In this document: piece after piece, positions 33,324-45,181 of the stretch
Position numbering within the stretch: the stretch's first letter is position 1
Layout: each line of letters begins with the position of its first letter
NCBI GenBank assembly: GCA_018398765.1
Contig: JAHBMJ010001383.1
Location: forward strand, 29,298 to 93,297
From: Chromera velia
Taxonomy: Eukaryota > Sar > Chromeraceae
DNA length: 64,000 nt
Reading direction: 5' to 3'
The notes under the pieces: generated by a model
Databases searched by the model: none
What the model was told of the DNA's origin: nothing
The model's input: only the letters and a program-made list of their open reading frames with translations
Translations under genes and position numbers: made by a program

Positions 33324-34501
33324 GAAGCCATCAGTGTGTGTTTCATATCTCTTCGGCTACACGACTTAATTTGTGTACATGCTGTCACGGTACGACTTTG
33401 TGTACCTTTAAATCAATTTTCCTTTTGATGCAAAGACTCGGAATCGCCACAGTGGGTGGCTGTATATCCCAAAGAGTTTAGTCTAAGCCTAGGTTTAAGC
33501 TAAATCAAACGTTTATACTTTCTTTATAGAGTCAATTTTATAGTTTTTTTTCATTGATTGATTAATATAGGTCATTCAAAAATGTAATACGATATAATTT
33601 CATATAATTTCATATTCATGCATATATATATGTTCATTTATTCTGTTTTTTATCGCTTAATCCCTAGATCAATATGTTTGATTGATCGATTGATTTAGTA
33701 TAGTTGTGCCCTCTGAAATCGATCGTTCAATGCTTTTCTTTATAGAAGAGTGCTACAAACTAGGCTACAAACTTTATAGTCTTTTTAATTCAGCAATGTG
33801 CCCTACAATATGCCTTTACATTAATAGTATTCAAATAAATGAATAATTAAATGAGTGAATGAATGAATGACTAAGTGAAGAGAGCCAAGCTCGATCCTTA
33901 CAGTCCATATTATGGAAGTTCTTTTCTCGGACCTGGCTTTATTATATTTTTTTGTCTGGTTTTTTTTTCTTCTAGTTTTTCAAATTTAATATTGTGCATG
34001 CTGTTACTCACTAGAATCACTACATTCAAAAACCTTTAGGAAAACCTGTTGGTGTTACTATTTTTTCCTGCTTTCATGGGTCTTTTCCATGGCGTAAAAA
34101 GCGAAAGACTCCGAAAGTAAGTTACGCGTGCGCGCATACAACACAAAAATCGTTCGAATGAATCGAATCAATCAATATGTTTTGCGTACGTTTATGCCTG
34201 ATCGATACAACTAAGGTCAATCGAGTAGTTTGTCTTCAAGCACTCCTGTTGAACTGTAACTTGAGCAGTTACGTCGAACCGCAGACCCAAAATAACAAAA
34301 TGACAGCATAGCTAGGGAAGTTAACTATCCTTTGACCTAAGTCGCCTATCTATTTATTCAAGTTATCAGTTCAAATTTAATCTCTAGTTTAATCTAGTAT
34401 TTAATTTGAAATTTAATAACAATCTATAAATAATAATTCACCATTACCTTGACTACCTTGAGAAAACGATGAACCTAGCCACTGCATGAACCATCTTCGA
34501 T
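33324..34501. other. AT-rich convergent intergenic region
   Basis: Separates the 3' ends of the 24-exon gene and the methyltransferase gene. It contains ATTGATTGATT and (GAAT)n runs and several TAAA/TTTA-rich stretches. No ORF or structured RNA could be supported. Confidence 0.6.
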
Positions 34502-37003
34502 TTACACTATTGACAGGCCACTTTCAAGTTGTTCCGAGTCTGTGTCGCATCGCCGTTTAAGAAGGTACACAAGAACATGCTGGTTTCCAAAACGCGTCTG
34601 GCGGACCCATAGCAGATCCCAGGGCCTAGGACGGTCACGCTTCGGAAGACCACCAGCTCGAGGGCCGTACGTTTTCCTCTCTAAGTCCGGACTCTCACTT
34701 TTTCTTTCTCTAGTTCTTTGTTTGACCTCCCAGTCCCCTTCTACACCTTTTTTTCTCACTTGTCCGTCCTCTGCTCCGCCCACCGAACCATCGGAGACGA
34801 ATTTCACCTTTTCTCGGCAGTCTGTGAGACGGCTTGAGATCTCCTCTAACTCAGCCCCCCTGATAATACCCCCTTTCTCGCTCACGTAACCGTGAAGTCG
34901 GGGGACCTCGGGAAGGCCAAGAAGCCGATTGACGGGCCTGGCGGTGCACAACAGGCACAACCCCTCTTCCTTGACGTCCTCTGCGAATCTGGCAAACAGA
35001 CGCGGGTACAATCTCGCTACCCTGTCGAAACTTCCCATTTTCTTTCCAAATGGGAGATCAGTCAGAATCACATCCACCTGACCTGTCTCCCCTTCTGCAT
35101 CAGTCGGAGGAGGAGTGACTGAGAGTGCGTCTGCGACAGAGAGGGTCAAGCAGGCTGTGGCAGAGGAGGGCGTCCCTGCTATGGTCTGACAAAGCGTTTG
35201 ATTAAACGATGGCAGAACATCGTCCTGACTTTTTGCCCCTTTTTCTGAAGGAGGATGGGGGTTGAGTGACAAAGTTTCCCCCGCCTCGTCTCCGTCCTTC
35301 ACTTCAACAGAAGTTTGATCTTGCGCAGTCTGCAAGAGAGAGACAGAGGAGCAGGAAGAAGGAGAAAGAACAGATCCCCCCTCGCGGTGCCACCTGGTGA
35401 ATGCGGCAGCATTCAAAACCGCTTTTGTGATCTGAGGTTTGTGGCAGTCTCCTCCCTCCAGCAGCAGAAGCAGGTCATCCTCTGTCCCGTCCCCTTCTCT
35501 GTGTTCCTCTTTTTGTTGTTCTTTAGGGAACTTTCCCTCGAGCCTCTTTTCTCCCCTCCCTGCTGTGATGGCCCGAGCGGCCTCGATAAGAATTGCGCCC
35601 TTCCCACACAGGGGATCTCTAATTCTTAGAAGGCGCTTTGAGGCAGGGGGGAGAGAGTGATGAGAGTCTTGGGAGTCCTTGACCTTCTCTTTGAGGGGAG
35701 AGGGGGAAAGGGAGGCATGCGATAGTTCACGCTGCATGCAGTTCTTCTCGCTGTCTTTTCTCTGTCGGTCCTCTTTGAGAAGGGCCCAGACAGACCAGAA
35801 GAGACAGGCGGCAGTCGAAGCCTTCAGACTCGGGTGGGGCAAGTAGGGACGCTCAAAGGAGGGAGTCTGCATATCAGGAAAGGGGGGGGGGAGGTGTTAT
35901 CTTTCCTTCTCTTCCAGAACTATCTCTTTTCCGTCCTTATCCTATGGAATCTTTTCTCCCTTCTCTCTGTCGTCCTTTCGCTCCTTCGGTTTCGCCTTCG
36001 TCCCTCTCCATTCAGTTTCTTTCTCCGACTTTGTTTCACTCTTGCAGTTGTCCTCCGTGGCGCGCGCGGTCACGCCAAAGCCATTGCAGCAGAAGTGACA
36101 GAGATATGCCGGTGGGAAGGGGGGGGGGAGAGAGAGGGGTGGGAAAGAAAGAGGGGGGAGAAAGAGAAAGGAAGGCTGACTGACTGAGAGGATCGGTAGG
36201 GACACAAGAAGGTTGTCTCTCTGGAGGAGCAGCTGGAAGTCCAGCTGTGCGTTGTGCAGGTCTACGGACAGGTGTTCTCTGTATGTAGTCTCGATCCCTC
36301 CCCCCAAGCTCCGCACGAGTTCCTGCATGTTCACCTCCTTCTTCAGAAACAGAGCGCTGCCTGCTCGGTTCTTCGTCAGGCGGAATGACATCGGGCCTCT
36401 TTCTTCGTGAAGAGACGCGTAAGTTCGTGCAGCCCCAATCCAATCAACCTGGGCGTTCACACGCTCCGACAACCACTCCGCCACATCCCCCCGGCCTTCC
36501 AAGTCCCTCAGGCTGAAGGGCACGTGACCTAGGTACAGATGGACTGCAGCCACACACTGCAGATGGTGCAGGCTTGCTAAAAACCTATTTCTTGAGGACG
36601 CATCCACCTGGACGGTGAAGAAGGCTCTCGAAGGAGAACACCTCTGCAGGGCAGGTTTCCATTCTCGGAGGCGCGTTTCGATTTCCTCAAACGCGACGTC
36701 TTCGAACGAGGGGGGGGTGACAGCGATGAGCTCCAGAGTCTCTTTCTCTTTGGACGGCTTGATCCCCGTCTCTTCTGCTATTCTTGAAGACGGGACCGAA
36801 CACAAACCCGCAGGCTGAAGAAGACGATGCCGTCTCCTTCCCTCCGGTGTGCTACATCGCAACCTGAAACAAAAAAAAGGGTTTGGCAAGAAACAAAGAA
36901 GAGACTCAGACATCAGGTCACCCGACGCTCCTCCAAAGCCACACATGGCAAACCCGATCGTCAAAGCAGTCGCACAAAAGGTTGCAGGTGAAGTAAGTTT
37001 CAT
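34502..37003 (-). CDS. THUMPD3-like tRNA guanine-N2 methyltransferase
   Basis: Two exons: 37003-36185 and 35866-34502 (donor GTCAGT, acceptor ATGCAG, phase 0), total 727 residues. Known relatives transfer a methyl group from S-adenosylmethionine to N2 of guanine in tRNA (m2G, position 6/7), with TRMT112 as partner. The THUMP domain ends in the SFRLTKNRAG to HLSVDLHNAQLDF region of exon 1. Exon 2 carries the Rossmann SAM motif DPLCGKGAILIEAA and the catalytic TDLPFGKKMG motif typical of the THUMPD3 branch. Between these lies a roughly 170-residue insertion of low complexity. The N-terminus looks like a signal peptide (TFCATALTIGFAMCGFGG) followed by an Arg-rich stretch, unusual for this enzyme and suggesting organelle targeting. 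An in-frame ATG at 37054 would add 17 residues. A 58-bp intron-like segment (36864-36921) is left unspliced because removal breaks the frame. Confidence 0.85.
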
Positions 37004-37054
37004 TTTCCAAAACTGGAAGAAGGGAGACGGGGCCACTCGATTGCCCGTCAACAT

Positions 37055-37690
37055 GCGCCCCTCCAGGGCATGATCTCACAGCAGTGGGCGACGGAACAAC
37101 CCTGTTGAAGCAAAGAGATCAATGCACGATCTACGCGTCACTCTATCAAGTGCTCCAATGATCACAGCCTAGGAGTCTCTGTACAGAAAGTGAATTAAGA
37201 AACGAGACGGCTTAATTTCTTTTTGTTGACCGCTTTATCTCTGCCGCGCGCGCATTGCGAGTGCGCGACACGAGACGGCAAGACCAAACTGCATGCGGAT
37301 GCATGCGGTGACAACATGTGACAACATCTGACAACCGGTTGTCGACGTTGTCCGATGTCGTTTACTCGCTAGACAGCGCCGGTCTGGTCATGAAAGAGGC
37401 TCAGCCAGCTTACGTCTGACAGCCTCATCCGTCATACAATGCAGTGTTGATTTCCTGTGGTGCACGCAGGCTGTGCGAGTGTTCAGATCCACTGGCTGAT
37501 TGGACAGAGAAGACACTGCGCCACAAATATTAGTTGGTGACGCATTGAGCCTCGTTCGGGTTGGCATGCTGAGTCTATTTCTCTCCGGTATAATCAGAGA
37601 CAGACAGCAGTTTAAAAGTTTTGCTCAGAGAACGCGAGCTGGAGGCAAAAATTATTGTTAGCAACACCGCAGCGGGCGACAGGTGCAAGG
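37055..37690. promoter_or_regulatory. Divergent promoter region, methyltransferase / HtrA protease
   Basis: About 640 bp between two outward-facing genes. It includes CG-rich sequence, ATGCATGC repeats and the GACAAC cluster listed separately. Confidence 0.5.
37309..37352. promoter_or_regulatory. GACAAC half-site cluster with 14-bp palindrome
   Basis: TGACAAC starts at 37309, 37319 and 37329, exactly 10 bp apart. The third copy forms the perfect palindrome GACAACCGGTTGTC (37330-37343). A fifth half-site, inverted, lies at 37347-37352. One helical turn between direct sites plus an inverted pair looks like a binding array for a dimeric regulator. The factor is unknown. Confidence 0.5.
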
Positions 37691-38155
37691 ATGAGCAACC
37701 GTTGCCTGCGTTGCCTGGCCTCTCTGTCGCTTCTGTTGAGTGCAGTCATCGGAAAGGAAAGTGGAGAGCACTCTCATCCCAGCCCCCTTTCCCGCCGGCC
37801 TCTTCAACCCCCCTCTCTGGCGAATTTGTCCACAGCCACAGAGACTGTTCCACCCCCCTCCTCAATCCCCTCTGCGCCTGCCCCTTCTGACTCTGAGACG
37901 GGGGAGAGAGACAAGAGCCCAGAAGCGGCCCCCGAGAAAAAAGACACTGACGACAATGGCCCATTCAGAGGTGCCCGCTCCGCCAATTTCATCGCGGAAG
38001 CCGTTCAAAAGGTCTGAGGGGTCGATGAACGAGGGGTGTATAGCCTAGTCTCTGTGCCTCTGTCTCTGTTCCTGTCTGTCTGCCTATCTGCGTGAAGAGA
38101 TGGGAGAAAAAAAAAAGAGGGTCTCTCCCTCTCTCTCTCACACACACAAACACAC

Positions 38156-38196
<41 letters not shown>

Positions 38197-40123
38197 AACA
38201 GATCCGGGCGAAGAAGGAGGAGAAGCCCTTCGTTCCCACACGGGATTATGCGCGCGTACAGATTTCTTGTGTGCTGTGTATGGGTTTACGTATAACTGCA
38301 TGTGTGGCGCGTTCCTCCCTCACTGTGTCTTGGCACTGCATGCGGAACTCAGTGAGTCTCTCTCTCTTTTTTCTGCCTCTCTCTCTCTCTGCTTACAGGT
38401 TGAGAACAGCGTCGTGAAACTTGAGGTGACCAGGAAGGTGCTAGACGTGTTCTCGCTCCTTGAGGGCAGACGCGAAAAGTCAGTGGGCTCAGTGGGTGGA
38501 AGAGTGGGGGTGTCTGTCTTCGCATGATCTCTTCTCTTCTCCGCGTTCTTTGTCCCTCGCATCCGGGTTCCTTCCCTGCAGGTGGTCCTCTTGAATCGTG
38601 CAGAGTGATGATCGTTTTGTTCTTCTCGTCTTGTTCCCTCCCTTGTGCATTGCACCGCTTTCCCTTTCCTTTCCCTTTCCTTTGATTGCCTTTCCTTTCC
38701 TTTGATTGCCTTTCCTTTCCTTTGATTGCCTTCCCCCAGGGTTGTCCAACGGGCCCTGGGGACGGGGTTCTTCTTCGATCCTTCTGGGCTGATCCTCACG
38801 AACTCCCACGTTGTCAAGGATGCAGAAGTGGGCCCTCAGGGGGGNGGGGGGGGGGGGGGAGAGAGGAAAGATGAGGACAGACAGACCGACAAAGGAAGGG
38901 TGATGGGGTGAAATTGGGCGTTTGCGTTCTCTCGTTCGCGCTACACATGCGTTTCCAAAAGAAGGATGTTTGCTGGAAAAGAGACGGGGGGGGGACCCAT
39001 TTTCTTGAACCGTCTCGATGGGATGAGATTGAATGGGTTTGGCACTTTTCCTTTGGGTGGATTTTCTTCATGAAAACGTCACTTTCCTGATCCATGCAGA
39101 GCGTCTCAATCACAATGAAAGATGGCTCAACCCTCAAGGGAAAAGTGGCGGGGTGCGACGAACTGGTCTGTCTGCTCTCTGTCTCTGTGTTTCTCCTTCT
39201 ACCGTTTTCACTCTTTCTCCACTTTCTTCGATTCCGTCTCTTCCTTTGTATGCGTTCCTTCTTCTCTGCACCGGTCTGCTTGTGAGTGTGCGTGCTTCTT
39301 CTTCATTCCCTTCCCCATTCTCCCGCCTTCCTTTGCGCAGTCCGACCTCGCGGTGGTGCGTCTGATTACGAAAGAGAACGAATTGGCAGAGTCGAACAGG
39401 GGAAAGCAGAAGAATGGCAGCAGTCTGAGCAGTCTGAGAAACAAAGTCACCGGAGGGGCAAAAAGCAAAAGCGACGCGCTTCTTCCAGGAATTCCAAAGC
39501 AAATTTGTTGTGCACGTCTGGGCGACAGCGATAACCTGCGTGTGGGCGACTGGCTGATTGCGGTGGGGAATCCGTTCAACCTGGACTCGACAGTCACCGT
39601 GGGGATCGTCAGCAAGTCAGTCAGACCGTCGGTCAGCGAGCATACAGGGAATAGATCTGCCAGTAGGAAGAAGGAAAAGCGCGCTTTTGCCGAGGTTTGA
39701 GGAATAACTGAGAGCCTTTTGATGCAGCCAGGACATTCGGAGTGGGACTGTGCTTAGGATCTGTACTGAAGAGAAATGTGCATTGCGCGCTCTCACGCAC
39801 CTTCTTTGATGAATCTGGTCTGCATGGATTCTCCCTCCATCATCTGTCCGTCTGCTGTCTGTGTACAAGAAAGGAAGGAGAGAGGAAAAAAGAAAACATG
39901 CAGCCTCTTTGTGCGTAATTTCTAAAATGTCGTGAAAGACCATTCTCCCTTGTGACTCGTCACACGTGTTCATTCCTTTTTTTCCTTAATTGAGGGGATG
40001 CAGCCTCGAGAGACCCTCAGTCGGGTTGATGTCTGGCACGCGGGTGAGCTTTATCCAGACGGATGCCGCCATCAATGCAGGTCTGTTGGTGGAATTGGTT
40101 GGGGGGTCTCTCACCTCTCTTTG

Positions 40124-40199
<76 letters not shown>

Positions 40200-43100
40200 C
40201 GTGTACGTGTATGGCCATGAAAAGGTCAGCAGTAAAAGTGAGTCAGTGAGCGAGTGAATAAGTGAGGGAATGAAGAAATACCGTTCAAATACCTGAATTA
40301 ATGAGTGAGAGAGTGATCCAGTAGCCTGAGGACCGAAGCATTGTATAGCTTGAGGGCTGGAGCATACTTGTCATTCTCTCTGCTTCTTCTGTTTCTGTCT
40401 GGGCTCATGTCCGTCTGCCCGCCTGTCAATTTCAGAGGCGGATCTGCTCGCTTTGCTGTGCATATCTCGGTGACCTTTCTAACTGCCTTCAGGCAACTCG
40501 GGGGGTCCCGTGATCAACAGCGACGGGGAAGTTGTGGGTTTGGCCACAGCCCGGATGCAGGACGCCGAGGGCATCGGTGCGTTCTTCAGGAGAGAACGAT
40601 GGGGGATTGGGTCTTTGTCATTCTGTTGCCATCCTTTGATTCTCTCTGTCTCTCTCTGTTTCTTCCCCTCGGTCATCTCTCTCGCCGCAACATCCAGACA
40701 GAAGATTTTTATAAGTTTCCAAAGCAGAGGATACCGACTCGATTTGGACTCTAGGGGGACAACGCAAAGGAAACAAACAGTCGAGGCCTCCGTTCCATCT
40801 CCTGCCTTCCCTTCATGTGTTTCCTTGGCAGTGAAGTCCTGACAGAAGTCTGGCTTTCCTCCTTTCTTCCTTCCTTTCTCCGTTTGCCCCCTCCTTGCAC
40901 ACATCCACGCATCACGCCTGCAGGCTTCCTTGTGCCGGTGAATCGAGCCAAGACTGTGATGCACCGGCTCGCGGCTGGGCAGCATGTTCCTCACCCATGG
41001 GTGGGCGTGGAGGTGGGTCGGCGGGTTGTCAGTTGAGTTAGGGATTTGTGAACTGTGAGAATATTGTGGTCAAACCCGGGAAGTGCGCTTCGGAGGGGTC
41101 TTTTCGCATTTAGGTTCTGGTGCAGGGCCAGTTGCAGAGGTTCTGGTGCAGGGCCAGTTGCAGAGGTTCTGGTGCAGGGCCAGTTGCAGAGGTTCTGGTG
41201 CAGGGCCGGTGTGCAGAGGTTCTGGTGCAGGGCCAGTTGCAGAGGTTCTGGTGCAGGGCCGGTGTGCAGAGGTTCTGGTGCAGGGCCGGTGTGCAGAGAT
41301 GCAACAAAGGGGGGGGGAATCCAAGATTGAGCCTTCGAAAAGAAGGAGAGACATGAAGGGACTAGAGGAAGCACAAGAGAGAATCTAGAAAGAAGCAAAT
41401 CTTTCGGATGAACTCCCAGAAATCAGCAGGCGACACATTGCCTCCTCTTATTGCTTCCGCGTCCTTTCGTTCACATTTGTCTCATGCTCATTGCTTTGAC
41501 TTCGTGCTGGCTCTTCCTGCAGCTCGAAAATCTGAATGTGCAGAGAGCGCGGGAGATCAACGAGGACCCAAATGTGCCTGTGAAAGTCCCGGAGGTCTGT
41601 ATGCCTGTGTGCCTGCCTACCTGTCTTTTCGTTCCTCTGTTTGTTTGTCTATCTTTTTTCTGCCGATCTTCTTTTTTATTGGTCTCTGCCTGTTGTTTCT
41701 ATTGGCTTGTTGAATTTAGTGAAACGATGATGATGACAATTGAGTTTGCTGTTTGCCGCAGGTCCAGGCCCCCATGGTGTTCAATGTGAAGCGGAACGGC
41801 CCTGCCGTGTCGAGCTTGCAAAAGTATGACGTTGGTAAGTAAATGAGTGAGAGGGTGAGTGAGAAAGTGAGTGTGTGAGTCAGTGAGCGACGCTGTGATC
41901 TTCTTTCTCCTGACTTCTCTTCATCTGTGCCCTTCTCCGTCTCTTCATTGAGCACACAACGCCGCTTTGCTCCTTTTCATGGCAGAGTTGACAGAGAAGA
42001 AAGGAAATGCGTGAAAGAAAGAACGAACGCATCGGATCGATGAATCGTATGATGACATGACGGTTTTCGGGATTGAGGAGAAGAGAGAGCTGAGGAATCA
42101 AGCAAGCAGCATCAAGACAATCGCAGAAGAAAGACACGGGCCGTACGACTTAAGATGATGAAGTGAGCTAGAAGGATGGAGATCGAAATGAGGTCAGCTT
42201 CGTGGGAGAAGATCATCATTTTGCTGTCAGTATCCTTCAATCGCTCGACATTGCTCTCATTTCCCTCTCTGGCTCGCTGTCTTGTCCAATGCTCTCTTTG
42301 CTCTTTTCCTCTTTTCTCTGTCTTTCTCCTCCGTCTGGTCTACTCTCCTCTCTGTGCAGTAACTGATGTAAATGGAATTCCGGTCAAGACAAAACATGAT
42401 GTGCAGGTAAGTCAGTCGAGTGTGTAAAAGAAATGGTGAAGGATCGGGGACAAAGGGAAAAGTGAGGACCGCTATTGATTTTCACTCTCTTTTCTTTGTT
42501 TTTGCTGTTTCTCTTTATCTTAATCATCTTTCTCTTCTTTAGCCTTTTCTCTCTTTGTTTTTCTTTTAGTGCTTTCGTTCCTTTTTTTCGTGCCCAGACT
42601 CATTCATCCGAGCAGAAGCGGACAGAATCTACGGGTCACGGTGGCGAAATGAAAGAAAGGAAGAGAGAGAGAGAGAGAGAGAGAGGGAGGGAGGGAGGGA
42701 GGAAGGGAGGGAGAGAGAGAACGCACGAAAGAAGGAAAGACAGTGAATGAGCGGGACGTTCCTTCTTCCCTCTGGTATGTTCACTTTTTGACGTGCGCTG
42801 TATCAGTCACTTTGGTTGCTTGTTTGTGCCTCCGTTCACGTCCATCCTCTCTGCTTGATCCGCAGAGAATCCTCACAGCGCTTGAAATAGGCGAGTCGGT
42901 GGATTTTACTTTTATCAGGTCGGTCCTTGTTCGCCGATTCGTGTCGTTTCAGGAAATTTGTTTTCAATGACGAAGGAGTTGAGAGACTCTGTGGGAGGCC
43001 TTTGAGGGACTTGAGAGATGCAGGGGGGGGCAAATGAACAAAGGGGAATGGGTCCTGTGCAAGTAGCCCCTTCATCTCTGCGTGTGGTCATTCCTTCGCG

Positions 43101-43668
43101 AGTACAAGACACAAAGAGGAACGCAGAACGGAGGCTTCTTGGGTGTATTTGGAGACAAGGGATCTTTGATTTATTAGTTCAGTCCACCTTTCCATCTCTT
43201 CCTTCCTTCGGCTTTTGCATTCCGACATCCCGAAGCATTCCGTTTTTCTTCTCTCTTTTGCTGTCTTTGATCGGCTTCTTGTATGTTTTCATTTTTTCTG
43301 TTGAGTTTTTCTTCTCTTCACTTTGATTCGTGTCTTGACTGTTTTCTCTTCCCTTTGTTTGTTTGTTTGTTTGTTTGTTGACTCTCACCTCAGAGGATCT
43401 GAAACCAGGCGGGTGACAGTCAAGACGGCGGACTTTGCGCAAAAGAAGAAGGGGGTGAGTAGAGGCTGCCCAAGCTGATGGCCACAGGCCCGCTTGATGA
43501 TTTACTGGTGGATTTCGAAATGCGCAAGGCAGTCTGTGAACCAACCCGTGGCAGGGGGATCGACTCGTCTTTTTTTTGTTTCGGTTGTCCAATTGCTTGG
43601 CTACTGGTGTGATTCTGTCTGTTCCTGGAAATAATTTCAAAAAGACAGACGATCGCTTTCCCTCTGTA

Positions 43669-43710
<42 letters not shown>

Positions 43711-44245
43711 CATTGATCCAGCCCGTCACTGTTATGGAGCCCCTCAGTACTTTCGCTCTTGGAATACTGTGCTTTTCTGTGGATGAGTTGAATTGCAGAT
43801 TCCTGTCTCCCCCCTTGCGGATTTTCGTCTGCAGCGTTCAAAGGACAGAGAGGAGGGGCAGGAAGGTGACAGGGAGGAAGAGGAGGGCGGGGAGGAAGAA
43901 GGAGACGAAGGAGAAGACGAAGACTGCGGCGGAGAGGAGGAGGAAACGCTGCCCGTGGAGGAGGACACTCGTTCACTGAGCGGCTGGTCGAGAAGGGGCA
44001 TGCTTGGGGTTGGGGTCCTTGAAGAAAAAGAGGGGGGGGGACCGGATCATAATCGTGTGCCACCATGGTGGAAGTCAGGCCGACAAGGAAGGCGTGGGCC
44101 TAGGGCGGGAAAACTGGGAAGCCAGTTGTTGCAGAGGAATGAGCAGGGTCTGCGGACAGAAACGGAAGAGAAAACGGGAATGGGGATGAAAATTTGGAGA
44201 AGGTGGGAGGATTTGATATCGCTTTTGTGGGAATCACCAAGCTGA
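37691..44245 (+). CDS. HtrA/Deg-family serine protease with PDZ domain
   Basis: Exons: 37691-38011, 38399-38478, 38740-38827, 39100-39165, 39341-39615, 40004-40080, 40493-40576, 40924-41012, 41523-41594, 41762-41834, 42360-42406, 42866-42918, 43394-43454, 43799-44245. Phase closes throughout, giving 610 residues. The trypsin-like triad is His157 ([11 protein letters not shown]), Asp187 (SDLAVVRL) and Ser305 (GNSGGPV), with the oxyanion context [12 protein letters not shown] single PDZ domain follows (about 42360-43454: [15 protein letters not shown], then a beta strand with VDFTFIR). Deg proteases degrade or refold damaged proteins; plant and algal Deg1/5/8 act on the thylakoid. The leader is a signal peptide ([16 protein letters not shown]) plus a Ser/Pro-rich stretch, fitting ER entry and possibly plastid import. 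The last exon encodes a very acidic Glu/Gly tail. A run of nine or so G at about 44031-44041 makes the final 70 residues less certain. Confidence 0.9.
38845..38845. other. Ambiguous base N in a poly-G run
   Basis: A single N inside a G homopolymer in intron 3 of the HtrA gene; run length and neighbouring sequence are uncertain. Confidence 0.9.
41113..41297. repeat. Seven-copy 26/27-bp minisatellite in an HtrA intron
   Basis: Seven tandem copies starting GGTTCTGGTGCAGGGCC. Four copies end AGTTGCAGA (26 bp) and three end GGTGTGCAGA (27 bp), in the order a-a-a-b-a-b-b. It lies between exons 8 and 9. Each unit carries a TGCAG trinucleotide context identical to the local splice-acceptor consensus. 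Confidence 0.95.
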
Positions 44246-44772
44246 CGAAGAACATTTCGATGAAAATAAACTTGAAAGACTTTGAAAATTAAGAATCACG
44301 ACGTTTGTTCATAATACATAGAATATCATAGCTAGCTAAAGACTATAAAAGTTTTTAGACTATTGTTTTCAAAAAAAATTCGGAATGATGTATTATCATT
44401 ATCATCATTTACCATCGTTATCGGCCCATAAATGAGTGTCTAACGTTCGACTGGTTCGATACGCAGCTGGACACACTGCTACGGCGGTCCTCTCTCATAA
44501 AGGAAGATAACACAGGCAAGAACGGCTTTCCCATGACGGCCACTCACTGAATTCCCGCGGCAAGGCAGAGCGGTCTTACAATCTCACACAGAACGCATGG
44601 CCTTGTCCTCTTTCTGCCGAAATCTAGCTTAATCAGAAGAAAGAAGAGCTAGAGAACGTTCATTCTGATAGGTTAGCTTAGGTTGCCCCTTTTCACATCC
44701 TTTCACCTTCATATCTCGCCCCAAAGCTCCTTCTAGCCTGCGTGTTTTGAGGCAGACGGTGATAGAATGATG
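44246..44772. other. Intergenic spacer
   Basis: AT-rich DNA downstream of the protease gene, ending in the TGATG target duplication (44768-44772) of copia element 2. No gene seen. Confidence 0.5.
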
Positions 44773-45042
44773 TGTTAGGTGCCTAGACGCCCTTCCGGCT
44801 CATCTATGCTTAAGATCACAGCATAAAGGAGCCAAGCGCTCCAGTCGAGTCTCTTGCCTATTAGATTTGTCTGGATTGATCAGTTTCTCTATACATGATT
44901 TTGAATGCTCTCAATTACTCGATTAATTGCGAAACATGCAAGCAACACTTTGCAATACTGAACCGATCATGCGATGCGCCCCGCGGCGCGCCACTCACTT
45001 ATATCATGATATGCCGGGGCCGGTGCGACGCGGCCTCCAACA
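44773..45042 (-). repeat. 3' LTR of copia element 2
   Basis: 270 bp, canonical TG...CA ends, including a GC-rich CCCCGCGGCGCGCC block near its inner side. Confidence 0.95.
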
Positions 45043-45181
45043 ATCACCCCCTGACCGAAGCAATGAGGGAACCATTCATGAAGCATGTACAAATGCAATC
45101 CTTTCTTTCTTCATAGAAAAGTTGAGAGACTTCAATCGAACACCCTCCTTCTCAACCACCTTCTTCTCTTTAGGCACCCAT

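Noticed and set aside
43179-44066. 295-codon minus-strand ORF opposite the last HtrA exons
   Set aside because: Pro/Ser/Leu-rich shadow of the acidic coding exon and of the adjacent GT/AG repeats.
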